Counted from the first letter of the stretch, positions 43,198-52,716 are shown. The stretch is DNA of 64,000 nucleotides from Flavobacterium terrae (GCF_900142035.1 NZ_FQZI01000001.1:248001-312000); one strand, 5' to 3'. Numbers and translations are program-made. The notes: generated by a model from the sequence alone, not told the origin.

Positions 43198-44196
43198 ATG
43201 TTTCCAATACAAAGAGGTAGAAGATTACGAGTGAATGAAAGCATTCGTTCATTAGTTAGAGAAACGAGTTTAAGTCCAACAGATTTTATGTTTCCTATGT
43301 TCATCATGGAAGGTGAAAACAATAAAATTGAAGTGCCATCCATGCCAGGAATTTACCGCAGAACATTAGATTTAACGGTAGAAGAAGTAAAAGAATTATA
43401 TGCTTTAGGAATTAGAGCAGTTAACATTTACGTAAAAGTAAACGACGACTTAAAAGACAATACCGGAAAAGAAGCATGGAATCCAAACGGATTGATGCAA
43501 AATGCTATTCGTGCTATTAAAGCAGCTTGTCCTGAAATGATTGTTATGCCTGATGTAGCTTTAGATCCATATTCGATTTATGGTCATGATGGAATTATTG
43601 AAAACGGAGACGTAGCCAATGATGCAACAAACGAAGCTTTAGTGAAAATGGCTGTTTCTCATGCTGAGGCAGGTGCCGATTTTGTAGCACCAAGTGATAT
43701 GATGGACGGTCGTGTATTGCGTTTGCGCCAAGGATTAGATGCGGCTGGTTTCCACAATGTGGGAATTATGAGCTATTCGGCTAAATATGCTTCAGCTTTT
43801 TACGGTCCTTTCCGTGATGCTTTAGATAGTGCGCCGAGAGAAGCTGATGTAGTGATTCCGAAAGACAAGAAAACCTACCAAATGGATTACGCCAATCGTA
43901 TTGAGGCTGTGAAAGAAGCTTTGTGGGATGTGGAAGAAGGTGCTGATATGGTAATGGTAAAACCAGGTATTGCCTATTTAGATATTGTTCGCGAAGTAAA
44001 AAATGCTGTTGATGTACCTGTAACTGTTTTCCATGTGTCAGGAGAATATGCCATGATCAAAGCCGCTTCTGAAAGAGGTTGGTTAGATCATGATAAAATC
44101 ATGATGGAACAATTAATGTGTATCAAACGTGCTGGAGCAAGTTTAATTTCAACCTATTTTGCCAAAGAAGCTGCTATTTTATTGAATCAGAAATAA
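43198..44196 (+). CDS. hemB: Delta-aminolevulinic acid dehydratase (porphobilinogen synthase)
   Basis: The 332-residue protein has the two active-site lysines in MSYSAKYASAFYGPF (about 198-212) and MVMVKPGIAYLDI (about 249-261). The metal-site segment DVALDPYSIYGHDG (119-132) has Ala121, Asp123 and Asp131 where zinc enzymes have three cysteines, so this is the aspartate-rich, Mg-type form. It joins two aminolevulinates into porphobilinogen. It is the last haem enzyme of the operon and its stop overlaps the cytochrome gene. Confidence 0.96.
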   Translation: MFPIQRGRRLRVNESIRSLVRETSLSPTDFMFPMFIMEGENNKIEVPSMPGIYRRTLDLTVEEVKELYALGIRAVNIYVKVNDDLKDNTGKEAWNPNGLMQNAIRAIKAACPEMIVMPDVALDPYSIYGHDGIIENGDVANDATNEALVKMAVSHAEAGADFVAPSDMMDGRVLRLRQGLDAAGFHNVGIMSYSAKYASAFYGPFRDALDSAPREADVVIPKDKKTYQMDYANRIEAVKEALWDVEEGADMVMVKPGIAYLDIVREVKNAVDVPVTVFHVSGEYAMIKAASERGWLDHDKIMMEQLMCIKRAGASLISTYFAKEAAILLNQK

Positions 44197-44576
44197 TGAA
44201 AAAAATACTATTATTATCATTTATCGGAATACTGATTTCTTGCAAAAAAGAAAATCAAGAGAACTTTGACAAACCAACATCTGAAGTTGCTACTTTAAAA
44301 CCTGAAGAATTAGGAAAAGAAATTTTTCAAGGTAAAGGTGTTTGCTATACATGTCATAAAGAAGAAGTTAAGACCGTTGGCCCTGCAATAAAAGATATCG
44401 CAAAAATTTACAAAGAAAAAGGCGGAAGTATTGCCGAGTTCTTAAAAGAAAAAAGCGAGCCTATAGTCGATCCAAGTCAGTATACGACAATGAAAACTAA
44501 TTTTGCAATTACTAAAAATCTTCCTGAAGAAGAGTTAAAAGCATTAGAAGCCTATATGCTGAGTTTTTCAAAATAG
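44196..44576 (+). CDS. Lipoprotein cytochrome c
   Basis: The 126-residue protein starts at ATG 44196, overlapping the hemB stop TAA by 1 bp. A lipoprotein signal ends at Cys16 (GILISCKK). The haem c motif is CYTCH (about 51-55), preceded by GKEIFQGKG, and the distal ligand is probably the Met in TTMKTNFAI. It is a membrane-anchored electron carrier. Being co-transcribed with haem synthesis it may report haem supply, but which oxidase it serves is unknown. Confidence 0.9.
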   Translation: MKKILLLSFIGILISCKKENQENFDKPTSEVATLKPEELGKEIFQGKGVCYTCHKEEVKTVGPAIKDIAKIYKEKGGSIAEFLKEKSEPIVDPSQYTTMKTNFAITKNLPEEELKALEAYMLSFSK

Positions 44577-44586
44577 AACAAAAATC

Positions 44587-44612
44587 AAGTCATCTTCGGA
44601 TGACTTTTTTAT
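44587..44612 (+). terminator. Rho-independent terminator of the hemA operon
   Basis: AAGTCATC (44587-44594) pairs with GATGACTT (44599-44606) around a stable TTCG tetraloop, then a T run. It closes the hemA-to-cytochrome operon. Confidence 0.92.
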
Positions 44613-44634
44613 TTTAAATAACTATTTTTATAAC

Positions 44635-45105
44635 ATGGAAATTGCTTTTATACAATCGCCTTTGGGCATCACAAAAATTGAAGGAGATGAGAACGGCATT
44701 GCCATTATTTCTGTTTTATCAGAAGGTACAGCAACTAAAAAAATTCCTGCTGTTTTAAAAGAAGCAGTCATTCAACTTCAGGAATATTTTGAAGGAAAAA
44801 GAACCGAGTTTACTTTCAAACTCAATCCTCAAGGTACAGAATTCCAACAAAAAGTCTGGCAAGAGTTACTCAACATTCCCTTTGGTAAAACCACTTCTTA
44901 TATGGATTTATCCAAAAAGTTAGGTGATGTAAAAGCTATTCGTGCCGTAGCTTCGGCCAATGGCAAAAATCCTTTATGGATAGTAGTTCCGTGTCACCGT
45001 GTTATTGGTAGTGACGGATCACTTACTGGTTATGCGGGTGGTTTGTGGCGCAAACAGTGGTTACTCGAACACGAAAATCCTAATAAACAGCAAAGTTTGT
45101 TTTAG
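44635..45105 (+). CDS. ogt: Methylated-DNA--protein-cysteine methyltransferase
   Basis: The 156-residue protein has the acceptor Cys in VVPCHRVIGSDGSLTGYAGG (about 117-136) and the DNA-binding helix region (FGKTTSYMDLSKKLG, then AIRAVASANGKNP). It directly removes methyl groups from O6-methylguanine. The N-terminal domain is short, as in Ogt-type enzymes. It shares a probable transcript with the next genes, the following start being 1 bp downstream. Confidence 0.95.
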   Translation: MEIAFIQSPLGITKIEGDENGIAIISVLSEGTATKKIPAVLKEAVIQLQEYFEGKRTEFTFKLNPQGTEFQQKVWQELLNIPFGKTTSYMDLSKKLGDVKAIRAVASANGKNPLWIVVPCHRVIGSDGSLTGYAGGLWRKQWLLEHENPNKQQSLF

Positions 45106-45106
45106 T

Positions 45107-45664
45107 ATGAGAAAAATTACTTTCTTAATATTCTTGTTTCTAACTCAACAATCTTTTTCTCAAGATTTTAGCCTAATAGTAAAAGCTGAAAAAAAATTAA
45201 ATGAGAAAGATTATGTTAAAGCTTTACGTCTACTCAACAGAGCAGAAAAAGTGGATTATGGTTTTTGTGGAAATGCAAAAATGGATGCTTTTGATAAGAT
45301 TTATGAGTTAAAAATGAAACTTTTTAAAGAGACAAAAGATTTAAAAGGATTACAAAAATTTCTTAACAATATTCAGTTTGAATTTGATGAAGGGTATTCT
45401 AAAGAAAGAATTTTATTAGCATTAAACTTTTATACAAAAGAAGAATTAAAACGATTATTGATTGAATCTATTCAAAATTCTGCTAGAAGAAATTTAGAAT
45501 CTGACTTTGGAATTGTTAATTTTAAATTGTCTAGCAAATACAGGATTAAACTTTATTTTCTTGATTATAATGTTTTAACAATTATGAGAAATGAAAAAAT
45601 AACTTATAATGAAGCTGTTATTAAAATATTTCAAAAATCTGTATATTGGGAAATGTTAAACTAA
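45107..45664 (+). CDS. Secreted protein of unknown function
   Basis: The start is ATG 45107, giving a signal peptide (MRKITFLIFLFLTQQSFSQ); an in-frame ATG at 44999 lies inside ogt and would bury it. The 185-residue protein is Lys-rich, with a TPR-like N-terminal pair of helices (KAEKKLNEKDYVKALRLLN). I recognise no family. It starts 1 bp after ogt and ends 6 bp before the exonuclease gene, so all three are one unit. Confidence 0.72.
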   Translation: MRKITFLIFLFLTQQSFSQDFSLIVKAEKKLNEKDYVKALRLLNRAEKVDYGFCGNAKMDAFDKIYELKMKLFKETKDLKGLQKFLNNIQFEFDEGYSKERILLALNFYTKEELKRLLIESIQNSARRNLESDFGIVNFKLSSKYRIKLYFLDYNVLTIMRNEKITYNEAVIKIFQKSVYWEMLN

Positions 45665-45670
45665 AAACCA

Positions 45671-46384
45671 ATGCTCGACAAACTCCAACTAGAAAATATT
45701 TTATTCCTTGATATTGAAACCGTTCCTGAATTTGAAACTTTTTCAGATCTAGACGAAACTAAAAAGGAACTCTTTGATCTTAAAACTAAATATCAGCGTA
45801 AGGAAGATTTTACAGCAGAAGAGTTTTATGATCGCGCAGGCATTTGGGCTGAGTTTGGTAAAATCATTTGTATTTCGGTTGGTTTTTTTACATTCAAAGG
45901 TGATGTTCGTCATTTTAGAGTGACTTCCTTTTTTGGTGAAGAAGAAAAAATTTTAAAAGAGTTCTCTAATCTTATAAACAATCATTTTGGTCAACCACAA
46001 CATGTTTTGTGTGGTCATAATGCCAAAGAATTTGACTTCCCTTTCATCGCTCGACGTATGATTATAAAAGGAATTCCGATTCCGTTAAAACTGAATTTGT
46101 TCGGTAAAAAACCATGGGAAGTGCCTCACTTAGACACGTTAGAATTGTGGAAATTTGGCGATTACAAACATTATACATCTTTAAAATTATTAACTAATGT
46201 TTTGGGCATTCCTTCTCCTAAAGACGATATTGATGGTAGTGAAGTAGCCCACGTTTTTTATGTTGAAAAAGACATTGACCGTATTGTCACGTATTGTGAA
46301 AAAGATGTTATTGCAGTTGCCCAAATTTTACTCCGCTTACGACGAGAAGAATTGTTAATTGAAGAAGAGATTATTCATGTGTAA
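45671..46384 (+). CDS. PolB-like 3'-5' exonuclease (DEDD superfamily)
   Basis: The 237-residue protein shows the exonuclease motifs: LFLDIETVPE (DxE, about 12-21), CGHNAKEFDFPFIARRM (about 116-132) and the YxxxD motif in YCEKDVIAVAQI (about 212-223). It resembles the stand-alone exonuclease domain of family B polymerases found in many Bacteroidota. It probably degrades or proofreads single-stranded DNA. It lies next to ogt, which suits a repair role. Confidence 0.88.
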   Translation: MLDKLQLENILFLDIETVPEFETFSDLDETKKELFDLKTKYQRKEDFTAEEFYDRAGIWAEFGKIICISVGFFTFKGDVRHFRVTSFFGEEEKILKEFSNLINNHFGQPQHVLCGHNAKEFDFPFIARRMIIKGIPIPLKLNLFGKKPWEVPHLDTLELWKFGDYKHYTSLKLLTNVLGIPSPKDDIDGSEVAHVFYVEKDIDRIVTYCEKDVIAVAQILLRLRREELLIEEEIIHV

Positions 46385-46448
46385 GGCATTCTTCAACTAA
46401 TAGATAACAGGTATAAAAATTTAAATATCTTTACAAAAAATACACTTT

Positions 46449-47891
46449 ATGGTTCTAAGCAGATTTTGGCTCGTAATATTTATTTCTTCAATTCTTTTTG
46501 TGGTGGTAAGTTTATTTACCGGAAACAGTTACACTATTGATTATGTATTGAACGGAAAAAAAGACGAACCCATATTAATTTCTGAGAAATACTTAAATCA
46601 GGTTCCAAAATTTATTGCAGACAGCATTGAAAAAGCGCCTAATATGACCATGGTCATCAACCGCGATACCATTAATGCCGATACCACTTATGTATACAAA
46701 AGTCAAACGGTTAAAGTATACAGTGGTGTACAAAAATCGGATGGTTTACTACCTACTTGTAAAAACAGCTTAATTGATTTGATTATTCCATTGATTGCTT
46801 ATCTGGCATTTTTCTGTGGCTTAATGGAATTATTGATTATTTCTGGTGCATCCGAAAAATTAGCTTCTAAACTGAGTCCAGTTTTTGCTAAGGTGTTTCC
46901 GTCTGTCCCAAAAAACCACGAATCAATTTCGTATATGACATTAAACTTTGCTGCAAATTTCCTTGGATTGGATTCGGCAGCGACGCCATTTGGTTTAAAA
47001 GCCATGGAAAGTTTACAGGAAATCAATCCCGAAAAAGACAAAGCTAGTGATGCTCAAATTATGTTCATGTGCTTGCATGCGGCTGGTTTGACTTTGATTC
47101 CAACTTCAATCATTGGTTATCGAGCAGCAGAAAATGCCGCTAATCCTGCCGATGTAATGTTGCCTTGTATTATTACTTCTTTCGTAGGAACCATAGCAGC
47201 ATTTTTATTAGTTGGCATCAAACAACTTATTAATTTTAAAAGCGCTTCGCTTGTAGTTGCTATCACTACCATTATAGCGGCTATTGCAGGATTATTATTT
47301 TATATTAACGGATTGGATTTAATTGGAAAAAACTATTTTACTGGTAATCTTTCTGGTTTGATGTTAATTTCAATCATTGCTATAACCTTAATTTTTGCCT
47401 TCATACACGAAAAAAAATTCGCCGAAAAAGGAACAACAATATTTGACACTTTTGTAGATGGTGCCAAAAACGGGTTGAATACTGGGGTTAAAATTTTTCC
47501 TTATGTAATGGGAATGCTAGTAGCTATTTCCTTCTTTAGGAATAGTGGTTTATTTGAAATTATTAGTAACGGAATTTCTTTCTTATTCTCGAATATTGGT
47601 GTAAGCAAACAAATTACGGATTCCTTACCAGTTGCCATGTTACGTCCATTTAGTTCTGGTGGCTCGAGAGGATTTATGATTGATGCGATGCGTAATTTTG
47701 GCCCTGATTCTTTTACAGGTCGTTTGTGTTGTATTTTTCAATGTAGTGCAGAAACTACTTTTTATGTAATAGCTGTGTACTTTGGTTCAGTAAACATTAA
47801 AAACACACGTTACACTTTAGGTATGATGTTGTTAGTTGATTTAATTTGCGTTATAGCTGCAATAGCAATCGCTAGCTGGTTTTTCTTATAA
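46449..47891 (+). CDS. SpmA/SpmB-like membrane protein (nucleoside-recognition domain)
   Basis: The 480-residue polytopic protein has about eight membrane helices and two gate-like repeats: the N-terminal part has FAANFLGLDSAATPFGLKA, and the C-terminal one FSSGGSRGFMIDAM and CSAETTFYVIAVYFG. These are the marks of SpmA and SpmB, which Bacillus has as two proteins and which are fused here as usual in Bacteroidota. The family is related to nucleoside transporters, but the substrate is not known. It has a near-consensus -7 box TATCTTTA at 46426. Confidence 0.85.
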   Translation: MVLSRFWLVIFISSILFVVVSLFTGNSYTIDYVLNGKKDEPILISEKYLNQVPKFIADSIEKAPNMTMVINRDTINADTTYVYKSQTVKVYSGVQKSDGLLPTCKNSLIDLIIPLIAYLAFFCGLMELLIISGASEKLASKLSPVFAKVFPSVPKNHESISYMTLNFAANFLGLDSAATPFGLKAMESLQEINPEKDKASDAQIMFMCLHAAGLTLIPTSIIGYRAAENAANPADVMLPCIITSFVGTIAAFLLVGIKQLINFKSASLVVAITTIIAAIAGLLFYINGLDLIGKNYFTGNLSGLMLISIIAITLIFAFIHEKKFAEKGTTIFDTFVDGAKNGLNTGVKIFPYVMGMLVAISFFRNSGLFEIISNGISFLFSNIGVSKQITDSLPVAMLRPFSSGGSRGFMIDAMRNFGPDSFTGRLCCIFQCSAETTFYVIAVYFGSVNIKNTRYTLGMMLLVDLICVIAAIAIASWFFL

Positions 47892-47913
47892 ATCAATGAA
47901 TTAAAGATAAATT

Positions 47914-47938
47914 AACCGATATTTTATCGGTTTTTTTT
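47914..47938 (+). terminator. Rho-independent terminator
   Basis: AACCGAT (47914-47920) pairs with ATCGGTT (47926-47932) around a 5-nt loop, then a T run of eight. Confidence 0.85.
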
Positions 47939-47987
47939 ATTGTTTTTAATCAAATTTATTACTTTTATCGCACCCAAATATATTATC

Positions 47988-48929
47988 ATGAATGCAATAA
48001 AAAAATTACTTTTATTAGCACTACTTAATTGTGCTTTTTTTGTTTCAAATGCCCAAGAAGCTGATGGCCGTTCGATGACAGAAATCATGAATGCACCCAA
48101 TCCAGAAAAGGCAAAAGAACTTAATCTAAACAATCGTTCATTAACGAAACTTCCTCCAGAAATTGGTAGATATGTAAATATTGAGAAGCTTTGGCTCAAT
48201 TACAATAATTTACAATCATTGCCTATAGAAATTAGTAAACTAACTAAATTAAGAGAGATTTACATTAATAATAATTTATTTATGCGTTTCCCTATTGAAT
48301 TAGCTAAACTTCCAAGTTTAGAGAAACTTGAAATGCAAAAAAATAAATTAGATGCACTATCTCCTTACGTGGGAAGAATTGCTCGTCTTAGAAAACTTAA
48401 CTTGAATAGCAATAAAATTGATGCTATTCCTGTTGAAATAGGAGGACTTACTTATTTAACCGAGTTAAGTATAGCAGACAATAAACTTAAATCAATCCCT
48501 GTTGAAATAGGACTTTTAACAAAGCTAAAAGTGATTAATTTTGAAAAAAACAATATTACTGAAATCCCTGTTGAAATAGGTGCGCTAACCAATTTGAATT
48601 CAGTAAACTTTAAAGCAAATTTAATTCAGGTTGTTCCAAACGAATTAGGCGAATTGGTTAATTTGACTTATGTAAATATGGCCAAAAACCAGATAAAAAG
48701 AATTCCTAACAGTTTTGGCAACTTAGTTAATTTAACAACTCTTAATTTTGATGAAAATCAAATTAAAGTTTTACCATCAGAAATAAGTGCTCTATTAAAT
48801 TTAAAAGAACTTTACTTAGGTGCTAACCCTTGGGAGAAAGTACCAGAGAGCATGGCCGACTTTCTTAAAACGCTAGAATATGGTCAATCTGCCATGGTAA
48901 AAAAACTAGTCACTACACCAAAACCATAA
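47988..48929 (+). CDS. Secreted leucine-rich-repeat protein
   Basis: The start is ATG 47988, giving a signal peptide (about 1-23, ending SNAQ); an upstream ATG at 47940 would place extra hydrophobic residues before it. The 313 residues hold about ten 23-residue repeats of the form LxxIPxEIGxLxxLxxLxxxxN (for example [20 protein letters not shown]). The C-terminus is short and Lys-rich, without a type IX sorting domain. Such proteins bind other proteins; no enzymatic part is seen. Confidence 0.88.
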   Translation: MNAIKKLLLLALLNCAFFVSNAQEADGRSMTEIMNAPNPEKAKELNLNNRSLTKLPPEIGRYVNIEKLWLNYNNLQSLPIEISKLTKLREIYINNNLFMRFPIELAKLPSLEKLEMQKNKLDALSPYVGRIARLRKLNLNSNKIDAIPVEIGGLTYLTELSIADNKLKSIPVEIGLLTKLKVINFEKNNITEIPVEIGALTNLNSVNFKANLIQVVPNELGELVNLTYVNMAKNQIKRIPNSFGNLVNLTTLNFDENQIKVLPSEISALLNLKELYLGANPWEKVPESMADFLKTLEYGQSAMVKKLVTTPKP

Positions 48930-48935
48930 ATATCA

Positions 48936-48962
48936 AAGAGCCGATTTATCATCGGCTTTTTT
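48936..48962 (+). terminator. Rho-independent terminator
   Basis: AGCCGAT (48939-48945) pairs with ATCGGCT (48951-48957) around TTATC, then a T run. Confidence 0.85.
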
Positions 48963-49002
48963 AGTAATTATTTTTATCTTTACGCAACAAAAAATTAACT
49001 TA

Positions 49003-50604
49003 ATGGACTTCCTATATCAAGACCCGTATCCAATCATAAAAGACGATACGCAGTATAAAAAATTAACTTCAGATTTTGTAAAAGTTGAACAATTAGGTGA
49101 CAGAGAAATTCTAACTGTTGACCCTAAAGGACTAGAGTTACTTGCAGAAGAAGCGATGAAAGATGTTTCTTTCATGTTACGTTCTTCTCACTTACAAAAA
49201 TTGAAAAACATTATCGACGATCCTGAGGCAACAGACAACGACCGCTTTGTAGCTTACAATTTATTACAAAATGCAGTAGTTGCAGTTGATGGTGAATTAC
49301 CTTCTTGTCAAGACACAGGAACTGCAATTGTAATGGGTAAAAAAGGCGAAAATGTATATACTGGAGTAGATGACGGCGAATGGTTGTCTAAAGGTATTTT
49401 TAATACCTATCAAAACAAAAACTTACGTTATTCTCAAATCGTTCCTATTTCGATGTTTGAAGAAAAAAACTCAGGTTCTAATCTTCCTGCACAAATTGAT
49501 ATTTATGCTAAAAAAGGAGCTTCGTATGAGTTTTTATTTTTAACAAAAGGTGGTGGATCTGCTAATAAGACTTTCTTATACCAAAAAACAAAATCATTGT
49601 TGAATGAAAAATCAATGGATGAATTCATTCGAGAAAAAATTAAAGATTTAGGAACTTCAGCTTGTCCTCCCTACCACTTAGCTTTAGTAATTGGTGGAAC
49701 TTCTGCCGAAGCCAATTTAGCAGCAGTGAAAAAAGCTTCTGCGGGTTATTTTGATAATTTACCTACATCTGGAAACATGGCTGGCCAAGCTTTTCGTGAT
49801 TTAGAATGGGAAGCAAGAGTGCAAAAAATATGTCAAGAAAGTCAAATTGGAGCGCAGTTTGGTGGTAAATATTTAACTCATGATGTTAGAGTAATTCGTT
49901 TACCTCGTCACGCAGCTTCTTGTCCTGTAGGAATGGGAGTTTCTTGTTCTGCAGATAGAAACATTAAAGGAAAAATTACTAAAGATGGTATATTTTTAGA
50001 GCAATTAGAAACTAATCCAAAACGATTCTTACCAGAAACAGCTCCTCATTTAGAGCCTGCTGTAGAAGTTGATTTGAATCGTCCTATGAAAGAAGTTCTT
50101 GCAGAATTGTCCAATTACCCTATCAAAACTCGTTTAAAGTTAAACGGAACTTTAATAGTAGCTCGTGATATTGCTCACGCAAAAATTAAAGAATTACTAG
50201 ACGCTGGCAAACCAATGCCTGAATACTTTAAAAACCATCCAGTATATTATGCAGGTCCAGCAAAAACGCCAGATGGGATGCCTTCTGGGAGTTTTGGACC
50301 AACAACTGCAGGTCGTATGGACGTGTATGTTGATGAATTTCAAGCAGCGGGTGGAAGCATGATCATGTTAGCAAAAGGTAACAGAAGTAAAGAAGTTACT
50401 AATGCTTGTGGCAAATACGGTGGATTCTATTTAGGATCAATAGGTGGTCCGGCGGCTATTTTAGCAAAAGAAAATATCCTTTCTGTTGAAGTAGTTGACT
50501 TTGAAGAACTAGGTATGGAAGCGGTTCGTAAAATTGAAGTAAAAGATTTCCCTGCTTTCATTATCACTGATAATAAAGGAAATGATTTCTTTGCGAATTT
50601 GTAA
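49003..50604 (+). CDS. fumA: Fumarate hydratase, class I (iron-sulfur)
   Basis: The 533-residue protein has the three Fe-S cysteines in SCQDTGTA (about 102), CPPYH (about 221) and [13 protein letters not shown] (about 306). The C-terminal beta domain has [20 protein letters not shown]. It hydrates fumarate to malate in the TCA cycle with an oxygen-sensitive [4Fe-4S] cluster. Length and motifs are normal. A near -7 box TATCTTTA lies at 48975. It could equally be labelled fumB; the two names are not separable here. Confidence 0.95.
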   Translation: MDFLYQDPYPIIKDDTQYKKLTSDFVKVEQLGDREILTVDPKGLELLAEEAMKDVSFMLRSSHLQKLKNIIDDPEATDNDRFVAYNLLQNAVVAVDGELPSCQDTGTAIVMGKKGENVYTGVDDGEWLSKGIFNTYQNKNLRYSQIVPISMFEEKNSGSNLPAQIDIYAKKGASYEFLFLTKGGGSANKTFLYQKTKSLLNEKSMDEFIREKIKDLGTSACPPYHLALVIGGTSAEANLAAVKKASAGYFDNLPTSGNMAGQAFRDLEWEARVQKICQESQIGAQFGGKYLTHDVRVIRLPRHAASCPVGMGVSCSADRNIKGKITKDGIFLEQLETNPKRFLPETAPHLEPAVEVDLNRPMKEVLAELSNYPIKTRLKLNGTLIVARDIAHAKIKELLDAGKPMPEYFKNHPVYYAGPAKTPDGMPSGSFGPTTAGRMDVYVDEFQAAGGSMIMLAKGNRSKEVTNACGKYGGFYLGSIGGPAAILAKENILSVEVVDFEELGMEAVRKIEVKDFPAFIITDNKGNDFFANL

Positions 50605-50623
50605 TTTACAATAAACAAATACT

Positions 50624-50656
50624 AAAAGAGCTAATTCAAATGAATTAGCTCTTTTT
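50624..50656. terminator. Bidirectional terminator between fumarase and the PAS protein
   Basis: A 15-bp perfect palindromic stem (50624-50638 with 50641-50655) has an A run on one side and a T run on the other, between convergent genes. Confidence 0.88.
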
Positions 50657-50664
50657 ATTTAAAA

Positions 50665-51285
50665 TTATAGTCCAAAGAATCTAGCAAAGAAACTTCTTTT
50701 CTCTTCTTCCTCTTCATCAACGGGAATCGGTTGCTTTACAAATTCTTTTTCTTTTTGTTGACGCATGATATCTAAAATATATTCCACATAGGTCTTCTCC
50801 TTTTCTTCAAGAAAACCAATTAAATACTTTTCAGCTGCTTCTAGCCCACTCGCTTCTTCAATTTGGAAAAGCTTTTTATATAATGGTTCAATATGATTTG
50901 TTATTACTTCGCTAGGAACTGCTTTCCTTCTTGCAAAATAATGAACAATTTCACCTTCTTCATTTTTAGCAATATCAAAGTCTGTAATTACCCAATAGTA
51001 ACGTCCTGATTTTGCCATGTTTTTTACAATGGCATGAAAGTTATTGCCTTTTTTAAGATTGTCCCAAAGCACTTTAAAAATAACTTTAGGCATATCAGGA
51101 TGTCTTATTATGTTATGCGGTTTTGCCATTAATTCATAATCTTCGTAACCAGAAACATCCGAAAAAACTTCATTGGCATATTCGATAGTTCCAAATTTAT
51201 CTGTTTTACTCATAATTACTTGGGTTTTGTCCCAAGCTACTTCTTTGTCAATAGGCGCAGGTCTTTCAATAGTATTTATAGGCAT
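50665..51285 (-). CDS. Aer-like PAS-domain protein without signalling domain
   Basis: The 206-residue soluble protein has one PAS domain (about 20-125) with the Aer-type core FSDVSGYEDYELMAKPHNIIRHPDMP (split over about 41-66) and a following W-V-ITD strand. Aer proteins bind FAD and sense redox. A helical linker then leads to an acidic Glu run and a basic tail (RSFFARFFGL). No methyl-accepting, kinase or cyclase domain is present, and I see no chemotaxis genes. It may signal by protein contact. Confidence 0.82.
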   Translation of the reverse strand: MPINTIERPAPIDKEVAWDKTQVIMSKTDKFGTIEYANEVFSDVSGYEDYELMAKPHNIIRHPDMPKVIFKVLWDNLKKGNNFHAIVKNMAKSGRYYWVITDFDIAKNEEGEIVHYFARRKAVPSEVITNHIEPLYKKLFQIEEASGLEAAEKYLIGFLEEKEKTYVEYILDIMRQQKEKEFVKQPIPVDEEEEEKRSFFARFFGL

Positions 51286-51386
51286 AATAAAAAGTTTAAG
51301 TTACTTGCTTTTAAAATTCAGGAGCAAAGAAACTTAATCGCTAAACAATTAAATATGACATTTGTCAGATTTGTATTATTTTCAAA

Positions 51387-51420
51387 TAAAAAATCCAAAG
51401 TAAAATTACTTTGGATTTTA
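51387..51420 (-). terminator. Terminator of the rlmI-like gene
   Basis: A 13-bp perfect stem (51390-51402 with 51407-51419) has an AAAT loop. On the minus strand a T run follows. It lies 12 bp after the stop of the methyltransferase gene. Confidence 0.85.
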
Positions 51421-51431
51421 TTTCTTAAATG

Positions 51432-52598
51432 CTATTCCACATACAACACCAAGCCTTTTAAGTAATGCCCTTCAGGGTGGTAAATGTTTGTTGGATGATC
51501 CGGTCCTTGAGATAGTTTATGTAGAACTCGAATATTTCTTCCAGTTTCAATTGCTGCTGCTGCAACAGTATTGTAAAACAATACATCATCTATAACTTGT
51601 GAACAAGAAAAAGTAAATAAAATCCCTTTAGGAGCTAAAGCTTTTAAACCTGCAATATTTAAACGTTTATACGCTTGTGTTGCGGTATGCTTACTTTTAA
51701 TACTTTTTGCAAAGGCAGGAGGATCAAGCACAATAACATCGTATACTTGATGGTTTTCTTTCATAAAGTTAAAAACATCATCAGCTATTGCTTTGTGATT
51801 CGAATTAGGGAAATTTAATTCCATGTTTCTAGCAGCTAAATCGACTGCTTTTTGAGATATGTCTACAGAGGTTACCAACTCGGCACCTGCGCTCATGGCA
51901 TAAATAGAAAAACCTCCTGTATAGCAAAATGTATTCAGTACTTTTTTATCCTTGGCATATTCTCGCAACAATCTGCGATTTTCTCTTTGGTCTAAAAAGA
52001 AACCTGTTTTTTGTCCTTCGACCCAGTTTACCGAAAAGTGAATGTTATTTTCTTTAGCAGTTGTTTCTTTTTTAGTGCCAAATAAAAAGTAATCGGTTCC
52101 TGTGTTAGGTAATGTTCCTGAACTTTTGCAATAAATGGTTTCACAAAAATCAGGGAAAGTTGATTTTATAGCATTCGCAATTTTTTCTATTTGGTAATAG
52201 ATGCCTGACGAATGCGCTTGCAGAACCCAATTTTTATCGTAATAATCTATTATTAATCCAGGGATGCCGTCTCCTTCTCCGTGAATTAGACGAAAGGCAT
52301 TCGTTACTTCAAGATTCAATAATTTTAGACGTAATTCCCAGGCTGATTGTAATTTTTCTGTCCAAAAATTATCCGAAAATGTCTCTTTCGCAAAAGTTAG
52401 AATTCGAACAACAATACTCCCTTTGTCACTAAAATATCCTGTCCCTAAATGGTTATTATCTGAATCGACAACATCGACCATTTCGCCATCATTGATTTCT
52501 TGTGTCACACCATACACGGCTCCACTAAACACCCATGGATGACGGCGTTGTATAGATTTTTCTTTTCCTTTTTTTAAGATAACTTTTGGGTAGGACAT
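51432..52598 (-). CDS. rlmI: Class I SAM-dependent rRNA methyltransferase (RlmI-like)
   Basis: The 388-residue protein has an N-terminal PUA RNA-binding domain (VILKKGKEKSIQRRHPWVFSG) and a C-terminal Rossmann methyltransferase with FCYTGGFSIYA (about 222) and the catalytic loop VLDPPAFAKS (about 296). RlmI makes m5C1962 in 23S rRNA in E. coli, and the conserved Cys in FSCSQVIDD (about 350) fits a cytosine-C5 enzyme. The exact target here is inferred by homology only. It stands alone with a 179-bp gap upstream. Confidence 0.88.
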   Translation of the reverse strand: MSYPKVILKKGKEKSIQRRHPWVFSGAVYGVTQEINDGEMVDVVDSDNNHLGTGYFSDKGSIVVRILTFAKETFSDNFWTEKLQSAWELRLKLLNLEVTNAFRLIHGEGDGIPGLIIDYYDKNWVLQAHSSGIYYQIEKIANAIKSTFPDFCETIYCKSSGTLPNTGTDYFLFGTKKETTAKENNIHFSVNWVEGQKTGFFLDQRENRRLLREYAKDKKVLNTFCYTGGFSIYAMSAGAELVTSVDISQKAVDLAARNMELNFPNSNHKAIADDVFNFMKENHQVYDVIVLDPPAFAKSIKSKHTATQAYKRLNIAGLKALAPKGILFTFSCSQVIDDVLFYNTVAAAAIETGRNIRVLHKLSQGPDHPTNIYHPEGHYLKGLVLYVE

Positions 52599-52620
52599 TT
52601 TTATAAAAGATTAAGTTGCG

Positions 52621-52690
52621 TGAAGGATGGAAGCAAACTACCATGTAGTGCGAACAGCCCGACCACGCCTTAGCGTGGACACGCCCAAAT
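52621..52690. repeat. GC-rich hairpin-containing segment, possible dispersed repeat
   Basis: Between rlmI and the protease lies a block with 25 G/C in the 36 bases 52651-52686, far above the surroundings. It holds the hairpin CCACGC-CTTA-GCGTGG (52663-52678). No gene is present. Similar GC-rich CCCGACC-containing fragments occur in Flavobacterium intergenic regions as far as I remember. Confidence 0.4.
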
Positions 52691-52716
52691 TATTTTGCAA
52701 AGCTATGATTTATTTT

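Noticed and set aside
44118..44195. Earlier start for the cytochrome c gene
   Set aside because: It lies in hemB in another frame; the lipoprotein signal starts at 44196.
44999..45106. Earlier start for the secreted protein after ogt
   Set aside because: It lies inside ogt in another frame; the signal peptide starts at 45107.
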